A DNA stretch of 44,052 bases, from assembly GCA_902802575.1 (NCBI GenBank), contig CADCMN010000006.1, positions 1 through 44,052 on the forward strand, in the 5' to 3' direction. The notes below the pieces were generated by a model. That model had not been told where the DNA came from. It worked only from the letters and a program-made list of their open reading frames with translations, and ran no database searches. Below are positions 7,852 through 15,083 of the stretch, piece by piece (position 1 is the stretch's first letter; every line of letters begins with the position of its first letter). The translations under genes were made by a program, and so were the position numbers. This stretch comes from an uncultured Eubacteriales bacterium. GTDB taxonomy: Bacteria > Bacillota > Clostridia > Christensenellales > CAG-138.

Positions 7852-8226
7852 ATGGCAAAGAAGATCACCGGTTATGTCAAACTGCAGATCAATGCCGGCA
7901 AGGCCACTCCGGCCCCCCCGGTAGGCCCCGAGCGCACGAAGAACCAGGTCGGTCTGGTCATCCCCGTGGTCATCACGGTGTACGCCGACCGTTCCTTCAC
8001 CTTCATCACCAAGACCCCTCCCGCCGCGGTCCTTATCAAGAAGGCCTGCAACCTGGAGCATGCTTCCGGCGTCCCCAACAAGCAGAAGGTCGCCAGCATG
8101 ACCAAGGCCCAGGTCAAGGAGATCGCGGAGCTGAAGATGCCCGACCTGAACGCCGCTTCCCTGGAAGCCGCTATGAGCATGGTCGAGGGCACCGCCCGTT
8201 CCATGGGCGTCACCATCGTGGACTAA
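7852..8226 (+). CDS. rplK: 50S ribosomal protein L11 with a 17-residue internal deletion
   Basis: L11 forms the stalk base with 23S rRNA and is the thiostrepton site and a RelA cofactor. The protein has 124 residues against the usual 141. Residues 1-26 ([12 protein letters not shown]...PAPPVGP) and everything from [17 protein letters not shown] onward, including the C-terminal rRNA-binding domain ([25 protein letters not shown]), are normal. Between P26 and E27 (7929/7930) the expected near-universal segment, about ALGQHGVNIMGFCKEFN, is absent. The gap is exactly in frame (51 nt). Either this is a real deletion in the N-terminal domain or an assembly error. The start has GGAG upstream. Confidence 0.95.
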   Translation: MAKKITGYVKLQINAGKATPAPPVGPERTKNQVGLVIPVVITVYADRSFTFITKTPPAAVLIKKACNLEHASGVPNKQKVASMTKAQVKEIAELKMPDLNAASLEAAMSMVEGTARSMGVTIVD

Positions 8227-8241
8227 GAGGAGGGCAACAAC

Positions 8242-8931
8242 ATGAAGCACGGAAAGAAATACGTTGAAAGCGCTGCCCTCGTCGATCGTCTCAAGCAGTA
8301 CGATCCCATGGAGAGCATGGAGCTGGTCTGCAAGACCGCCAAGGCCAAGTTCGATGAGACCGTGGAAGTCTCCGTCCGTCTGGGCGTCGACTCCCGTCAC
8401 GCTGACCAGCAGGTCCGCGGTGCGGTGGTCCTGCCTCACGGCACCGGCAAGACTGTCCGCGTGTTGGTCTTCGCCAAGGGCGACAAGGCCCATGAGGCTG
8501 AGGAAGCCGGCGCGGACTACATCGGCGACGAGGCCACCGTGGCCAAGATCCAGAAGGAGAACTGGTTCGAGTTCGACGTGTGCGTGGCTACCCCCGACAT
8601 GATGGGCGTGGTCGGCCGCATCGGCCGTATCCTGGGCCCCAAGGGCTTGATGCCCAACCCCAAGTCCGGCACCGTCACGATGGACGTGGCCAAGGCCATC
8701 AAGGACATCAAAGCCGGTAAGGTGGAGTATCGTGTGGACAAGACCAACATCTGCCACTGCCCCATCGGCAAGGTTTCCTTCGGTCCCGAGAAGCTGACCG
8801 AGAACCTGACCACCCTCATGGAGGCGATCATCAAGGCCAAGCCCGCCGCCGCCAAGGGTACCTACATCAAGAGCCTGGTGGCTTCCACCACCATGGGCCC
8901 CGGCGTCAAGGTCAACGCCCAGAAGTTCTAA
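8242..8931 (+). CDS. rplA: 50S ribosomal protein L1
   Basis: A full-length L1 of 229 residues that binds the 23S L1 stalk and, by family knowledge, represses its own operon. Motifs seen: [14 protein letters not shown] at the N-terminus, the domain II segment [20 protein letters not shown], and [25 protein letters not shown]. It ends with [16 protein letters not shown]. It follows rplK by 15 bases with GAGGAGGG upstream. A terminator follows directly, so rplJ and rplL are not in this operon. Confidence 0.96.
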   Translation: MKHGKKYVESAALVDRLKQYDPMESMELVCKTAKAKFDETVEVSVRLGVDSRHADQQVRGAVVLPHGTGKTVRVLVFAKGDKAHEAEEAGADYIGDEATVAKIQKENWFEFDVCVATPDMMGVVGRIGRILGPKGLMPNPKSGTVTMDVAKAIKDIKAGKVEYRVDKTNICHCPIGKVSFGPEKLTENLTTLMEAIIKAKPAAAKGTYIKSLVASTTMGPGVKVNAQKF

Positions 8932-8945
8932 GCCAAAACAAGACG

Positions 8946-8976
8946 AAAAGCGCGAGAGGAAGCTCCCGCGCTTTTT
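8946..8976 (+). terminator. Terminator after rplA
   Basis: AAAAGCGCG and CGCGCTTTT enclose an inner GAG-GAAG-CTC stem, followed by a T run. It ends the ribosomal protein operon. Confidence 0.8.
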
Positions 8977-8992
8977 GCGTAAGGAGAGAAAC

Positions 8993-9784
8993 ATGATCCG
9001 CAGCATCCGATCCTGGGAGCCCTATGGTTCCTTCCTAACAGCATATCCGCAGGAGGCGGTCGGCCTGGCCGACGCTTTTGCCCGGAAGGAAGCCCTGTTC
9101 TTCGGCGCCTTCGAGGGGGAGGCGATGACGGGCTTGTTTGTGTTCAGTCGGTTCGAGGAAAACTACCTTGTGATGGGCCGATGGCTCACCCGGTCGGAGA
9201 CGGCAGGGCGGGAGATGCTGGCGTATCTGAAGCGGACGTACCCCGGCTATGGGGTGGAGTTCACCTTTTCGCCCCGGGATACGCTGCTGCGCAAGCTTCT
9301 GGCAGAAGTGGGAGCGACGATCTTCCCGGAGCAGCGGGATATGGCGCTGGCAAGTCCCGTGCAGCAGTTTGACCTGACGGGGATAGAGCCCTTGTCGAAG
9401 GCACAGGAGCATGCGTACTTTGCCCTGCATCGGGACAGCGACCCCGAGGGCGAGACCTACTGGACCGGGGAAATGGTGGCGGCGGATAAGGAGGAATTCC
9501 TTGTACTGCTGGCCCTGGAGAACGGTGTGCCGGTGGGGTATTTGGACCTGGGCCTGGGCGATGAGGGCAACAACGTGGGGGACCTGTATGTGGATTCGGC
9601 TCACCGCCGAAAGGGGTGGGGGCGAAAGCTTCTCGGGAAAGCCGTCGTGCTTATGGGGGAGAAGCCATTGACGCTTCAGGTGGACGTGGAGAATCATCCG
9701 GCCATTCGCCTGTATGAGAGTTTGGGATTCCGGTTCAAGCCGGAAAGCAGCTGGATGGACGCCATCTGGCGGATCAACAACTGA
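8993..9784 (+). CDS. GNAT family N-acetyltransferase
   Basis: A 263-residue GNAT protein, probably transferring an acetyl group from acetyl-CoA to an unknown amine. The start at 8993 (MIRSIRSWEPYG) is chosen for its AAGGAG site; an upstream ATG at 8975 lies inside the terminator. The catalytic fold is in the C-terminal half: GDLYVDSAHRRKGWGRKLL is the acetyl-CoA pyrophosphate loop (R/Q-x-x-G-x-G/A type), and the fold ends ENHPAIRLYESLGF. The N-terminal half (about 1-130) may be a second, degenerate GNAT domain. It sits where rplJ would be expected. Confidence 0.85.
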   Translation: MIRSIRSWEPYGSFLTAYPQEAVGLADAFARKEALFFGAFEGEAMTGLFVFSRFEENYLVMGRWLTRSETAGREMLAYLKRTYPGYGVEFTFSPRDTLLRKLLAEVGATIFPEQRDMALASPVQQFDLTGIEPLSKAQEHAYFALHRDSDPEGETYWTGEMVAADKEEFLVLLALENGVPVGYLDLGLGDEGNNVGDLYVDSAHRRKGWGRKLLGKAVVLMGEKPLTLQVDVENHPAIRLYESLGFRFKPESSWMDAIWRINN

Positions 9785-9824
9785 TCCGATGCAGCATGTT
9801 CAGAAAAATGTCGATTTTCACCCA

Positions 9825-9853
9825 TTGCATTTTATATATAAATGAGCTATACT
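9825..9853 (+). promoter_or_regulatory. Promoter of the DUF1508 gene
   Basis: TTGCAT (9825-9830), a 17-bp AT-rich spacer and TATACT (9848-9853), about 30 bases before the start at 9885. Confidence 0.65.
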
Positions 9854-9884
9854 GACAGTAGATTACAAAGGAGGCATATGATCT

Positions 9885-10265
9885 ATGGGTAAATTTGTAA
9901 TGAAAACCAACGAGAAGGGCTCCCGCTTCGTGCTGAAAGCCGGCAACGGGGAGATCATCGGCGTCAGCGAGACCTATTCCTCTGAATCCGCCTGCAAGAA
10001 CGGCATCGAGAGCGTCCGCAAGAACGCCGTGGCCGCCACGCTGGAGGATCAGACCGCGGCAGATTATGTCGCGCCCAAGGGATTGGTGCTCAAGCCCAGA
10101 TTTGAGGTCTACAAGGACAAGGCCGGCGAGTTCCGTTTCCGCCTGAAGGCTGGCAACGGCGAGATCATCCTCACCGGTGAGAGCTACAAGGCCAAGGCCG
10201 GCTGCCTCAAGGGCATCGAGAGCATTCGCAACAATGCCCCCGAGTCCCCGGTGGTGGCGGAGTAA
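9885..10265 (+). CDS. YegP-like protein, two DUF1508 repeats
   Basis: A 126-residue protein made of two DUF1508 repeats (about 1-55 and 73-120). Each has the pattern [FR]xLKAGNGEII...E(T/S)Y...C..GIES(V/I)R.NA. The repeats are well conserved with each other (RFVLKAGNGEII and RFRLKAGNGEII). The family is small, soluble and of unknown function; it is widespread and often a monocistronic gene. Here it has its own promoter, a strong AAAGGAGG site and a perfect terminator, so it is probably well expressed. Confidence 0.9.
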   Translation: MGKFVMKTNEKGSRFVLKAGNGEIIGVSETYSSESACKNGIESVRKNAVAATLEDQTAADYVAPKGLVLKPRFEVYKDKAGEFRFRLKAGNGEIILTGESYKAKAGCLKGIESIRNNAPESPVVAE

Positions 10266-10279
10266 CAAGCAACGCATGG

Positions 10280-10307
10280 AAAAAGGAACGGCTTGCCGTT
10301 CCTTTTT
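10280..10307 (+). terminator. Terminator after the DUF1508 gene
   Basis: A perfect 13-bp stem AAAAAGGAACGGC / GCCGTTCCTTTTT with a TT loop. The A and T runs allow it to work in both directions, serving the convergent ribU gene too. Confidence 0.85.
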
Positions 10308-10333
10308 GCGTTTTGGATGATTGGCGGCGGAGA

Positions 10334-11110
10334 CTATCCGAGATTCTCCGGCTTTTGGGCGGCTTTGTGCGCTTTCTTCCGATCGTCCCCCCGATGCAGC
10401 AGGGGGGAGAAGACGCGCTTGTATAGAAGCATGGTGAGCAGGGAGACCACCACACCCTTGAGCAGGTTGAAGGGGACCACCGCAAAGAGGACCAGAGTGG
10501 GTACGCTGGTGATGGCGCTGTTCACCTTGGTGCCCATACTCACGATCACATCCAGGGGCATGCCGAACAGGGCAGCGAACTTGGGCAGCAGGTAGATGGC
10601 GTTGAAGGCGCTGCCGAAGATCGTCATGACCAGCGTCCCTGTCACAAGACCCCAGATGGCCTGCTTCCGGCTGGGGCGGCTGTGGTAGACGATACTGGCC
10701 GGGAGCACGAAGGAACAGCCCACGGCGAAGTTGGCGAAGTCGCCCACAAAGGCGGTGGAGGTTCCCTTGAGGATCAGTTTCAGCGTCACCTTGATTAGCT
10801 CGCTGACCACCCCGGCCACAGGTCCCAGGTAGAAGGTGCAGATCATCACCGGCAGTTCCGACAGGTCCAGCTTATAGAAGCTGGGGGCGAAGAACAGGGG
10901 GATCTCCAGCAGCATCAGCACCCCGGCCATGGCGGAGAGGAGGGCGGTATAGGTGATGTAGCGGGTGTCGGACAGCTTCTTGCGGTCCTTCATCAGCAGC
11001 CGCTCGAAGAGCACGGCCAGCAGGAACAATCCCGCGAAGACCAGCAGGCACGCCAGCAGGAAGGACAGGTTGTCCTGGACCTTGGCCCAGGTTTGCTTCA
11101 GCGTTTCCAT
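10334..11110 (-). CDS. ribU: ECF transporter substrate-binding subunit, riboflavin (RibU)
   Basis: The membrane S-component that captures riboflavin and works with the shared EcfA-A'-T module (not in this window). It has 258 residues with about six to seven helices. The start at 11110 (METLKQTWAKV) has TTGGAGG upstream; the longer frame to 11185 would run through the riboswitch terminator. There is an extra N-terminal helix (LSFLLACLLVFAGLFLLAVLF) before the typical S-component core beginning ITYTALLSAMAGVLMLLEIPLFF and including LDLSELPVMICTFYLGP. The FMN riboswitch upstream gives the substrate. Confidence 0.9.
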   Translation of the reverse strand: METLKQTWAKVQDNLSFLLACLLVFAGLFLLAVLFERLLMKDRKKLSDTRYITYTALLSAMAGVLMLLEIPLFFAPSFYKLDLSELPVMICTFYLGPVAGVVSELIKVTLKLILKGTSTAFVGDFANFAVGCSFVLPASIVYHSRPSRKQAIWGLVTGTLVMTIFGSAFNAIYLLPKFAALFGMPLDVIVSMGTKVNSAITSVPTLVLFAVVPFNLLKGVVVSLLTMLLYKRVFSPLLHRGDDRKKAHKAAQKPENLG

Positions 11111-11124
11111 AAAAAACCTCCAAC

Positions 11125-11160
11125 AAAAAGATTCCTGAAGCCGTGCAGCCTCAGGAATCC
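11125..11160 (-). terminator. Riboswitch-controlled terminator before ribU
   Basis: On the minus strand GATTCCTGA (11159-11151) pairs with TCAGGAATC (11138-11130), followed by TTTTTG and then the ribU Shine-Dalgarno. It is the OFF-state expression platform of the FMN riboswitch. Confidence 0.8.
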
Positions 11161-11195
11161 GTGGAGCGTCATGATCTTGTATCACGCGCGCGAAC

Positions 11196-11307
11196 GTCTT
11201 TTCCCATCCGGACTGTACCGTCGGTCCCGGAATCGCACCGGGTCGGCCTCATAGCGAGGTTCATGGACTTTCACCATCGGTCGGGAGTTGCACCCTGCCC
11301 CAAAGAC
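11196..11307 (-). promoter_or_regulatory. FMN riboswitch (RFN element)
   Basis: Read on the minus strand it has the RFN core: P1 GTCTTT/AAAGAC, then GGGGCAGGGTGCAACTCCCG, GACCGATGGTG, AGTCCATGAACC and GGTACAGTCCGGATGGGAAAAG. FMN binding favours the downstream terminator and switches off the riboflavin transporter. Confidence 0.95.
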
Positions 11308-11328
11308 TGTCTATTTGCTTCGTTGAGG

Positions 11329-11358
11329 AGTATAGCACAGTACGGGGAGGGGTGTCAA
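11329..11358 (-). promoter_or_regulatory. Promoter of the ribU transcript
   Basis: Minus-strand TTGACA (complement of 11353-11358), an 18-bp spacer and TATACT (complement of 11329-11334), just upstream of the riboswitch. Confidence 0.8.
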
Positions 11359-11359
11359 T

Positions 11360-11515
11360 TTTTTCTTTTGTCGCTTTTCTCTTTATGCAATGGAAAAAGC
11401 GGGGCAAAAAAGAGAAGCTAAAAAATACGAATGGAAAGTACAGCGAAAGCCATACTTCCCATTTGCGTTTCTTTTGGGTATCTTTTCTTTACAAAGAAAA
11501 GATACAGACGCTTTC
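11360..11515. repeat. Three-hairpin interspersed repeat, copy B
   Basis: The order matches copy A (1912-2046): a GCTTTTC/GAAAAAGC hairpin, the GGAAAGTACAGC...GCCATACTTCCCA block (about 11433-11461), and a perfect 13-bp stem 11478-11490/11493-11505. It lies between the cysE end and the ribU promoter. A T-rich stretch on the minus strand may help end cysE transcription. Confidence 0.6.
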
Positions 11516-11526
11516 GATCCGTTCCT

Positions 11527-12402
11527 CTACAGCTGGGCGCTGTCCAAGGGGCTCTCGCCCATAATGTCCCGCGTCGTGTGCCCTTCCGTCACGGCGGAGC
11601 TGGGAAGGACCATCTTGCCCGCCTCCACGGAGTGGGTGAGCCACACGCTGCCGCCGATGACGCAGTCGCTGCCGATCCGGGTCCGGCCGCCCAAAATGGT
11701 GGCCCCCGCGTAGATGACCACCCGATCCCCGATGTCCGGGTGTCGTTTGATGCCCTTCACCGGGTTCCCGTCGGGTCCCAGCTCGAAGCTCTTGGCGCCC
11801 AGCGTCACATGCTGATACAGCTTCACGTTTTTGCCGATGGTGGTGGTTTCACCGATGACCACGCCCGTGCCGTGGTCGATGAAGAAGGAGTCGCCGATGG
11901 CAGCGCCGGGGTGAATGTCGATGCCCGTAGTCCTATGGGCGTACTCCGTCATCATCCGGGGCAGCAGCGGCACCTTCTCCAGGTACAGCACGTGGGCCAG
12001 CCGATAGGCGGCGATGGCGGGAAAGGCAGGGTAGCAGAGGATGATCTCATTCACGCTGGCCGCAGCCGGGTCCCCCTCGTAGGCGGCATTCAGGTCCGTT
12101 TGCAGCTGACGCTGGACCTCCGGCAGGGCCGAGAACAGGGACGCCGTCACCGCTTTCGGATCCCGGTCCCGGGGCAAGACCCTGCCGAGGCACTCCATCA
12201 GCAGTTCCGCTGCTTCCAGCAGCGCGCTCTCCCGGGACAGGGAAGCGGCGGCATAGGGAGGGAACATGGCTGCGATGAGCCGATCCGTCAGCTGCTCCGT
12301 GTTCTGCCGGAAGCCCCGAAAGCTCCGGCTGTCCTCCGTTTGTCCATTCTCCGCCAAAGCCCGGGCGGCTTCGGCCACCCGCTCCATCATCGTTTTGCTC
12401 AT
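11527..12402 (-). CDS. cysE: Serine O-acetyltransferase (EpsC-type)
   Basis: Transfers acetyl from acetyl-CoA to L-serine, giving O-acetylserine for cysteine synthesis. It has 291 residues: a helical N-terminal domain (about 1-170) and a C-terminal left-handed beta-helix of hexapeptide repeats. The active-site blocks are TGIDIHPGAAIGDSFFIDHG and GVVIGETTTIGKNVKLYQHV, with GAKSF and HPDIGDRVVIYAGATILGG following. Its start follows the cysK stop by one base with GGAG upstream, so it is cotranscribed with cysK and under the same leader. Confidence 0.95.
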   Translation of the reverse strand: MSKTMMERVAEAARALAENGQTEDSRSFRGFRQNTEQLTDRLIAAMFPPYAAASLSRESALLEAAELLMECLGRVLPRDRDPKAVTASLFSALPEVQRQLQTDLNAAYEGDPAAASVNEIILCYPAFPAIAAYRLAHVLYLEKVPLLPRMMTEYAHRTTGIDIHPGAAIGDSFFIDHGTGVVIGETTTIGKNVKLYQHVTLGAKSFELGPDGNPVKGIKRHPDIGDRVVIYAGATILGGRTRIGSDCVIGGSVWLTHSVEAGKMVLPSSAVTEGHTTRDIMGESPLDSAQL

Positions 12403-12403
12403 A

Positions 12404-13336
12404 TTACGCTCCGAACATGGGGGTGGACAGATACCGGTCCCCGGTGTCGGGGAGCAGGGCCACGATGGTCTTGCCTTCGTTTTCAGGACGCTTGGCCAGC
12501 TCTATGGCGGCCCACAGGGCGGCTCCGGAGGAGATGCCTACCAGCACGCCTTCGGTCCGGCCCATGCGGCGGCCGGTGGAGAGCGCATCCTCGTTGGCCA
12601 CGGGGATGACCTCGTCATAGAGACCGGTGTCCAGCACCTGGGGCACGAACCCGGCGCCGATGCCCTGGATCAAGTGGGCCCCAGAGCGGCCTTCGGAGAG
12701 GACGGGGGAGGATGCCGGCTCCACCGCCACCACGCGGACGGCGGGATTCTGGGCTTTGAGATACTGGCCCACGCCCGTGATGGTGCCGCCGGTGCCCACG
12801 CCGGCCACGAAGATATCCACCTGGCCGTCGGTGTCCCGCCAGATCTCGGGACCCGTGGTGGCCCGATGGGCGGCGGGATTGGCCGGGTTCACGAACTGGC
12901 CGGGGATGAAAGCCCCCGGGATCTCCTTCGCCAGCTCGTCAGCCTTGGCGATGGCGCCCTTCATGCCTTTAGCGCCTTCCGTCAGCACCAGCTCTGCCCC
13001 ATAGGCCTTCATGAGCTGGCGGCGCTCCACGCTCATGGTCTCCGGCATGACGATGATGATCCGATACCCCCGGGCGGCTGCCACGGACGCAAGGCCGATG
13101 CCCGTGTTGCCGGAGGTGGGCTCGATGATGACGGAGCCGGGCTTCAGCAGACCCTTTGCCTCCGCGTCGTCGATCATGGCTTTGGCGATCCGGTCCTTCA
13201 CGGACCCGGCGGGGTTGAAATACTCCAGCTTGACGAGGACGGTGGCTTTGAGCCCCTCCTGCCGTTCGATGTTCTTGACCTCCAAAAGGGGCGTGCTGCC
13301 GATGAGCTGATCGGCGGAAGAATAGATGCGAGACAT
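12404..13336 (-). CDS. cysK: Cysteine synthase A (O-acetylserine sulfhydrylase)
   Basis: A PLP enzyme that makes cysteine from O-acetylserine and sulfide. It has 310 residues; the start at 13336 ([19 protein letters not shown]) has CGGAGGT upstream, while the longer frame to 13384 runs into the attenuator. Motifs: the PLP lysine in [13 protein letters not shown], the substrate loop [12 protein letters not shown], the phosphate loop [16 protein letters not shown] and [11 protein letters not shown] near the C-terminus. It pairs with CysE in the operon, which fits the cysteine synthase complex. The leader upstream suggests control by cysteine supply. Confidence 0.96.
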   Translation of the reverse strand: MSRIYSSADQLIGSTPLLEVKNIERQEGLKATVLVKLEYFNPAGSVKDRIAKAMIDDAEAKGLLKPGSVIIEPTSGNTGIGLASVAAARGYRIIIVMPETMSVERRQLMKAYGAELVLTEGAKGMKGAIAKADELAKEIPGAFIPGQFVNPANPAAHRATTGPEIWRDTDGQVDIFVAGVGTGGTITGVGQYLKAQNPAVRVVAVEPASSPVLSEGRSGAHLIQGIGAGFVPQVLDTGLYDEVIPVANEDALSTGRRMGRTEGVLVGISSGAALWAAIELAKRPENEGKTIVALLPDTGDRYLSTPMFGA

Positions 13337-13380
13337 GGTTTTTACCTCCGAAATACAATATGATGACCGAGCGCGGAATG

Positions 13381-13416
13381 ACAAACAAAAACGGAGAGCC
13401 CCATCAGGGCCCTCCG
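13381..13416 (-). terminator. Attenuator terminator before cysK
   Basis: On the minus strand CGGAG-G-GCCC (13416-13407) pairs with GGGC-T-CTCCG (13401-13392), then TTTTTGTTTGT follows. It lies between the leader peptide stop and cysK. Its 3' arm (13391-13399) is also a perfect 9-bp complement of the leader peptide Shine-Dalgarno region (13515-13523). Confidence 0.8.
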
Positions 13417-13438
13417 AAAGCTTGCTGCTCCGGGAACT

Positions 13439-13510
13439 CTACATGGGCATGGCAAGGCGGCCGTGACACACGGTACAACAACAGATACAGTTGAAGGTCG
13501 CCTTTTTCAT
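13439..13510 (-). CDS. Cys-rich leader peptide for cysK-cysE attenuation
   Basis: A 23-codon frame starts with ATG at 13510-13508, has CGGAG seven bases upstream and stops at 13441-13439. Five of eight consecutive residues around codons 8-15 are cysteine (NCICCCTVC). A terminator follows 23 bases later and cysK after that. This is the classic layout of an amino-acid leader peptide: ribosomes stalled at Cys codons when charged tRNA-Cys is low would favour read-through. The peptide itself probably has no other role. It was too short for a standard gene call. Confidence 0.8.
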   Translation of the reverse strand: MKKATFNCICCCTVCHGRLAMPM

Positions 13511-13540
13511 GTGAGCTCTCCGTTCGATCTCCTATCGGTT

Positions 13541-13576
13541 TAGTATGTTTATACTACATCCGCCGCCCCTTGTCAA
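13541..13576 (-). promoter_or_regulatory. Promoter and candidate operator of the cysK leader
   Basis: Minus-strand TTGACA (complement of 13571-13576), a 17-bp spacer and TATAAA (complement of 13548-13553). The inverted repeat TAGTAT-GTTT-ATACTA (13541-13556) covers the -10 box and could be a repressor site. Confidence 0.7.
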
Positions 13577-13643
13577 GGATTTTGTATATTATCTTGGTGT
13601 TTATATTTCTTATTTGCGAATCCGCAGGGTTCGGTATGCTGAA

Positions 13644-15068
13644 TTACTGCCGCTGGATGATGCTGCCGTCGATGGCGTTGATCGTCAGATGGCAGTAGAC
13701 GGCATGGGGCTGCAGGCCCAGCATCCGCCACAGAGGCGGATAGTTCGCGGTCTCCGCGGGATACCCCAGGAAATCCCAGCAGGGAACCAGCAGCCCGCCG
13801 TTTCCGTTCTGCTCCGGGACGCTCACCAAACTCAGCCGGACCTCCGTCACGGCGCAGCGCTGGTCGGAGTTGTTGATGTCCGCGTTGTTGTTCACGATCA
13901 GCACCATCTTCTCGAAGATCTCCCGGACTTTTTCAAAGGGCAGGAGAGTGGCCGTCGCCACCTCGATCTTCTCCACGGCGCAGGGGGCGTCGTATTCTAA
14001 GAGCGCCACGCCCGCCTCATCCACCAGCACCCGGCACTGCTCGTACCGCCATTCCCGGTTGTGCTCGCTGGGCTCCACGGCGGTTTGGACGGTGAAGCTC
14101 ATGGGCGCGCCGCTCACCTCGGGCGTGAACACGAAGGCCCAGTAGGCCCCGTAGGGGTTCTCCTCCACGATCACGTCGCCCCGGTAGACCCGGAGGCTGG
14201 CGGCATAGGCGCAGGCAAGGTGATCGAGGCCCATGTCCCTCAGCTTCTGTTCCGCCAGGGCCTGGGCCCCCTCCCGGGTCAAGGACAGCTCGTTGGGCCA
14301 GCTGCCGTCGAAGAGGGAAAAGTGGAGGTTGCCGTCCGCATCCCGCAGATACCGGAGGCCGCAGCGGCCCCATTCCGAAGCCCGGTCGATGGACAAAAGG
14401 GATTCGCTGTCGTCCTCGTTCAGCACCAACAGCGTCATATACCGGTCCGTGGTCTCCTGCTTGCCATCCTTCGTCCAGACGTTGGGGGTCTCCCAGGTCC
14501 AGGTGGGGGCGGAGGTCTCCGGCCGCTCCGGAGCGTTGGCGGCCTGGGCCATCTTCTGCTGGAGGGCCTTTTCAAAGTCCGCTTTGGTGTCGTAGCTGTC
14601 CCAGATGATGCTGCCGTACGCCTCCCAGTGGTCGAGATCGTTCTTCAGCGCCAGGATCTCCTTCTCCCATATGGCCCTGGTGCGGGCGTTCTCGCTCCGG
14701 GGGTCCACGCAGCGGAGGTCCTCCCCCAGCAGGGCTCGGGCGTACCGGTGCACGTCCTCGTCGGTGAACAGGTAAGGCGATACCCGTACCACGGGCATCT
14801 CCACCGTCGGCAGCACCACCGGGGCGTCCACGTCCACCATGAGATGCCCGCCGGCGCTGGTGAGCTTCGCGGCATACTTCTCCGGCGCGCCCAGCCGCGT
14901 CCGCCAATCCACGCCTGCCGGGGCGTCGGTGACATAGCTCACGTCCCCCTGGGCTTTCTCGATCATCTGCTGCTGGTCCTTGCCCACCACGATGGGCTCC
15001 TCCGGCGTCTTCTGACAGCCGGTGCATACCAATAGAAATATTAGAATAATAATGCAAACATAACGCAT
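13644..15068 (-). CDS. DUF6034-like lipoprotein, paralogue 1
   Basis: A 474-residue secreted lipoprotein. The signal peptide ends in lipobox CTGCQKTPEEP (Cys 18), followed by VGKDQQQMIEKA, which is shared by the three tandem paralogues. The C-terminal region has LLPFEKVREIFEKM, then TEVRLSLVSVPEQN, a Trp-containing LLVPCWDFLG and the ending INAIDGSIIQRQ, also shared. This matches the Clostridia family annotated DUF6034; its function is unknown. The start has AAGGAG upstream. It is the last of three genes in a leftward operon. The tandem copies are diverged, so the duplication is old. Confidence 0.75.
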   Translation of the reverse strand: MRYVCIIILIFLLVCTGCQKTPEEPIVVGKDQQQMIEKAQGDVSYVTDAPAGVDWRTRLGAPEKYAAKLTSAGGHLMVDVDAPVVLPTVEMPVVRVSPYLFTDEDVHRYARALLGEDLRCVDPRSENARTRAIWEKEILALKNDLDHWEAYGSIIWDSYDTKADFEKALQQKMAQAANAPERPETSAPTWTWETPNVWTKDGKQETTDRYMTLLVLNEDDSESLLSIDRASEWGRCGLRYLRDADGNLHFSLFDGSWPNELSLTREGAQALAEQKLRDMGLDHLACAYAASLRVYRGDVIVEENPYGAYWAFVFTPEVSGAPMSFTVQTAVEPSEHNREWRYEQCRVLVDEAGVALLEYDAPCAVEKIEVATATLLPFEKVREIFEKMVLIVNNNADINNSDQRCAVTEVRLSLVSVPEQNGNGGLLVPCWDFLGYPAETANYPPLWRMLGLQPHAVYCHLTINAIDGSIIQRQ

Positions 15069-15083
15069 ATATGCACTCCTTTT

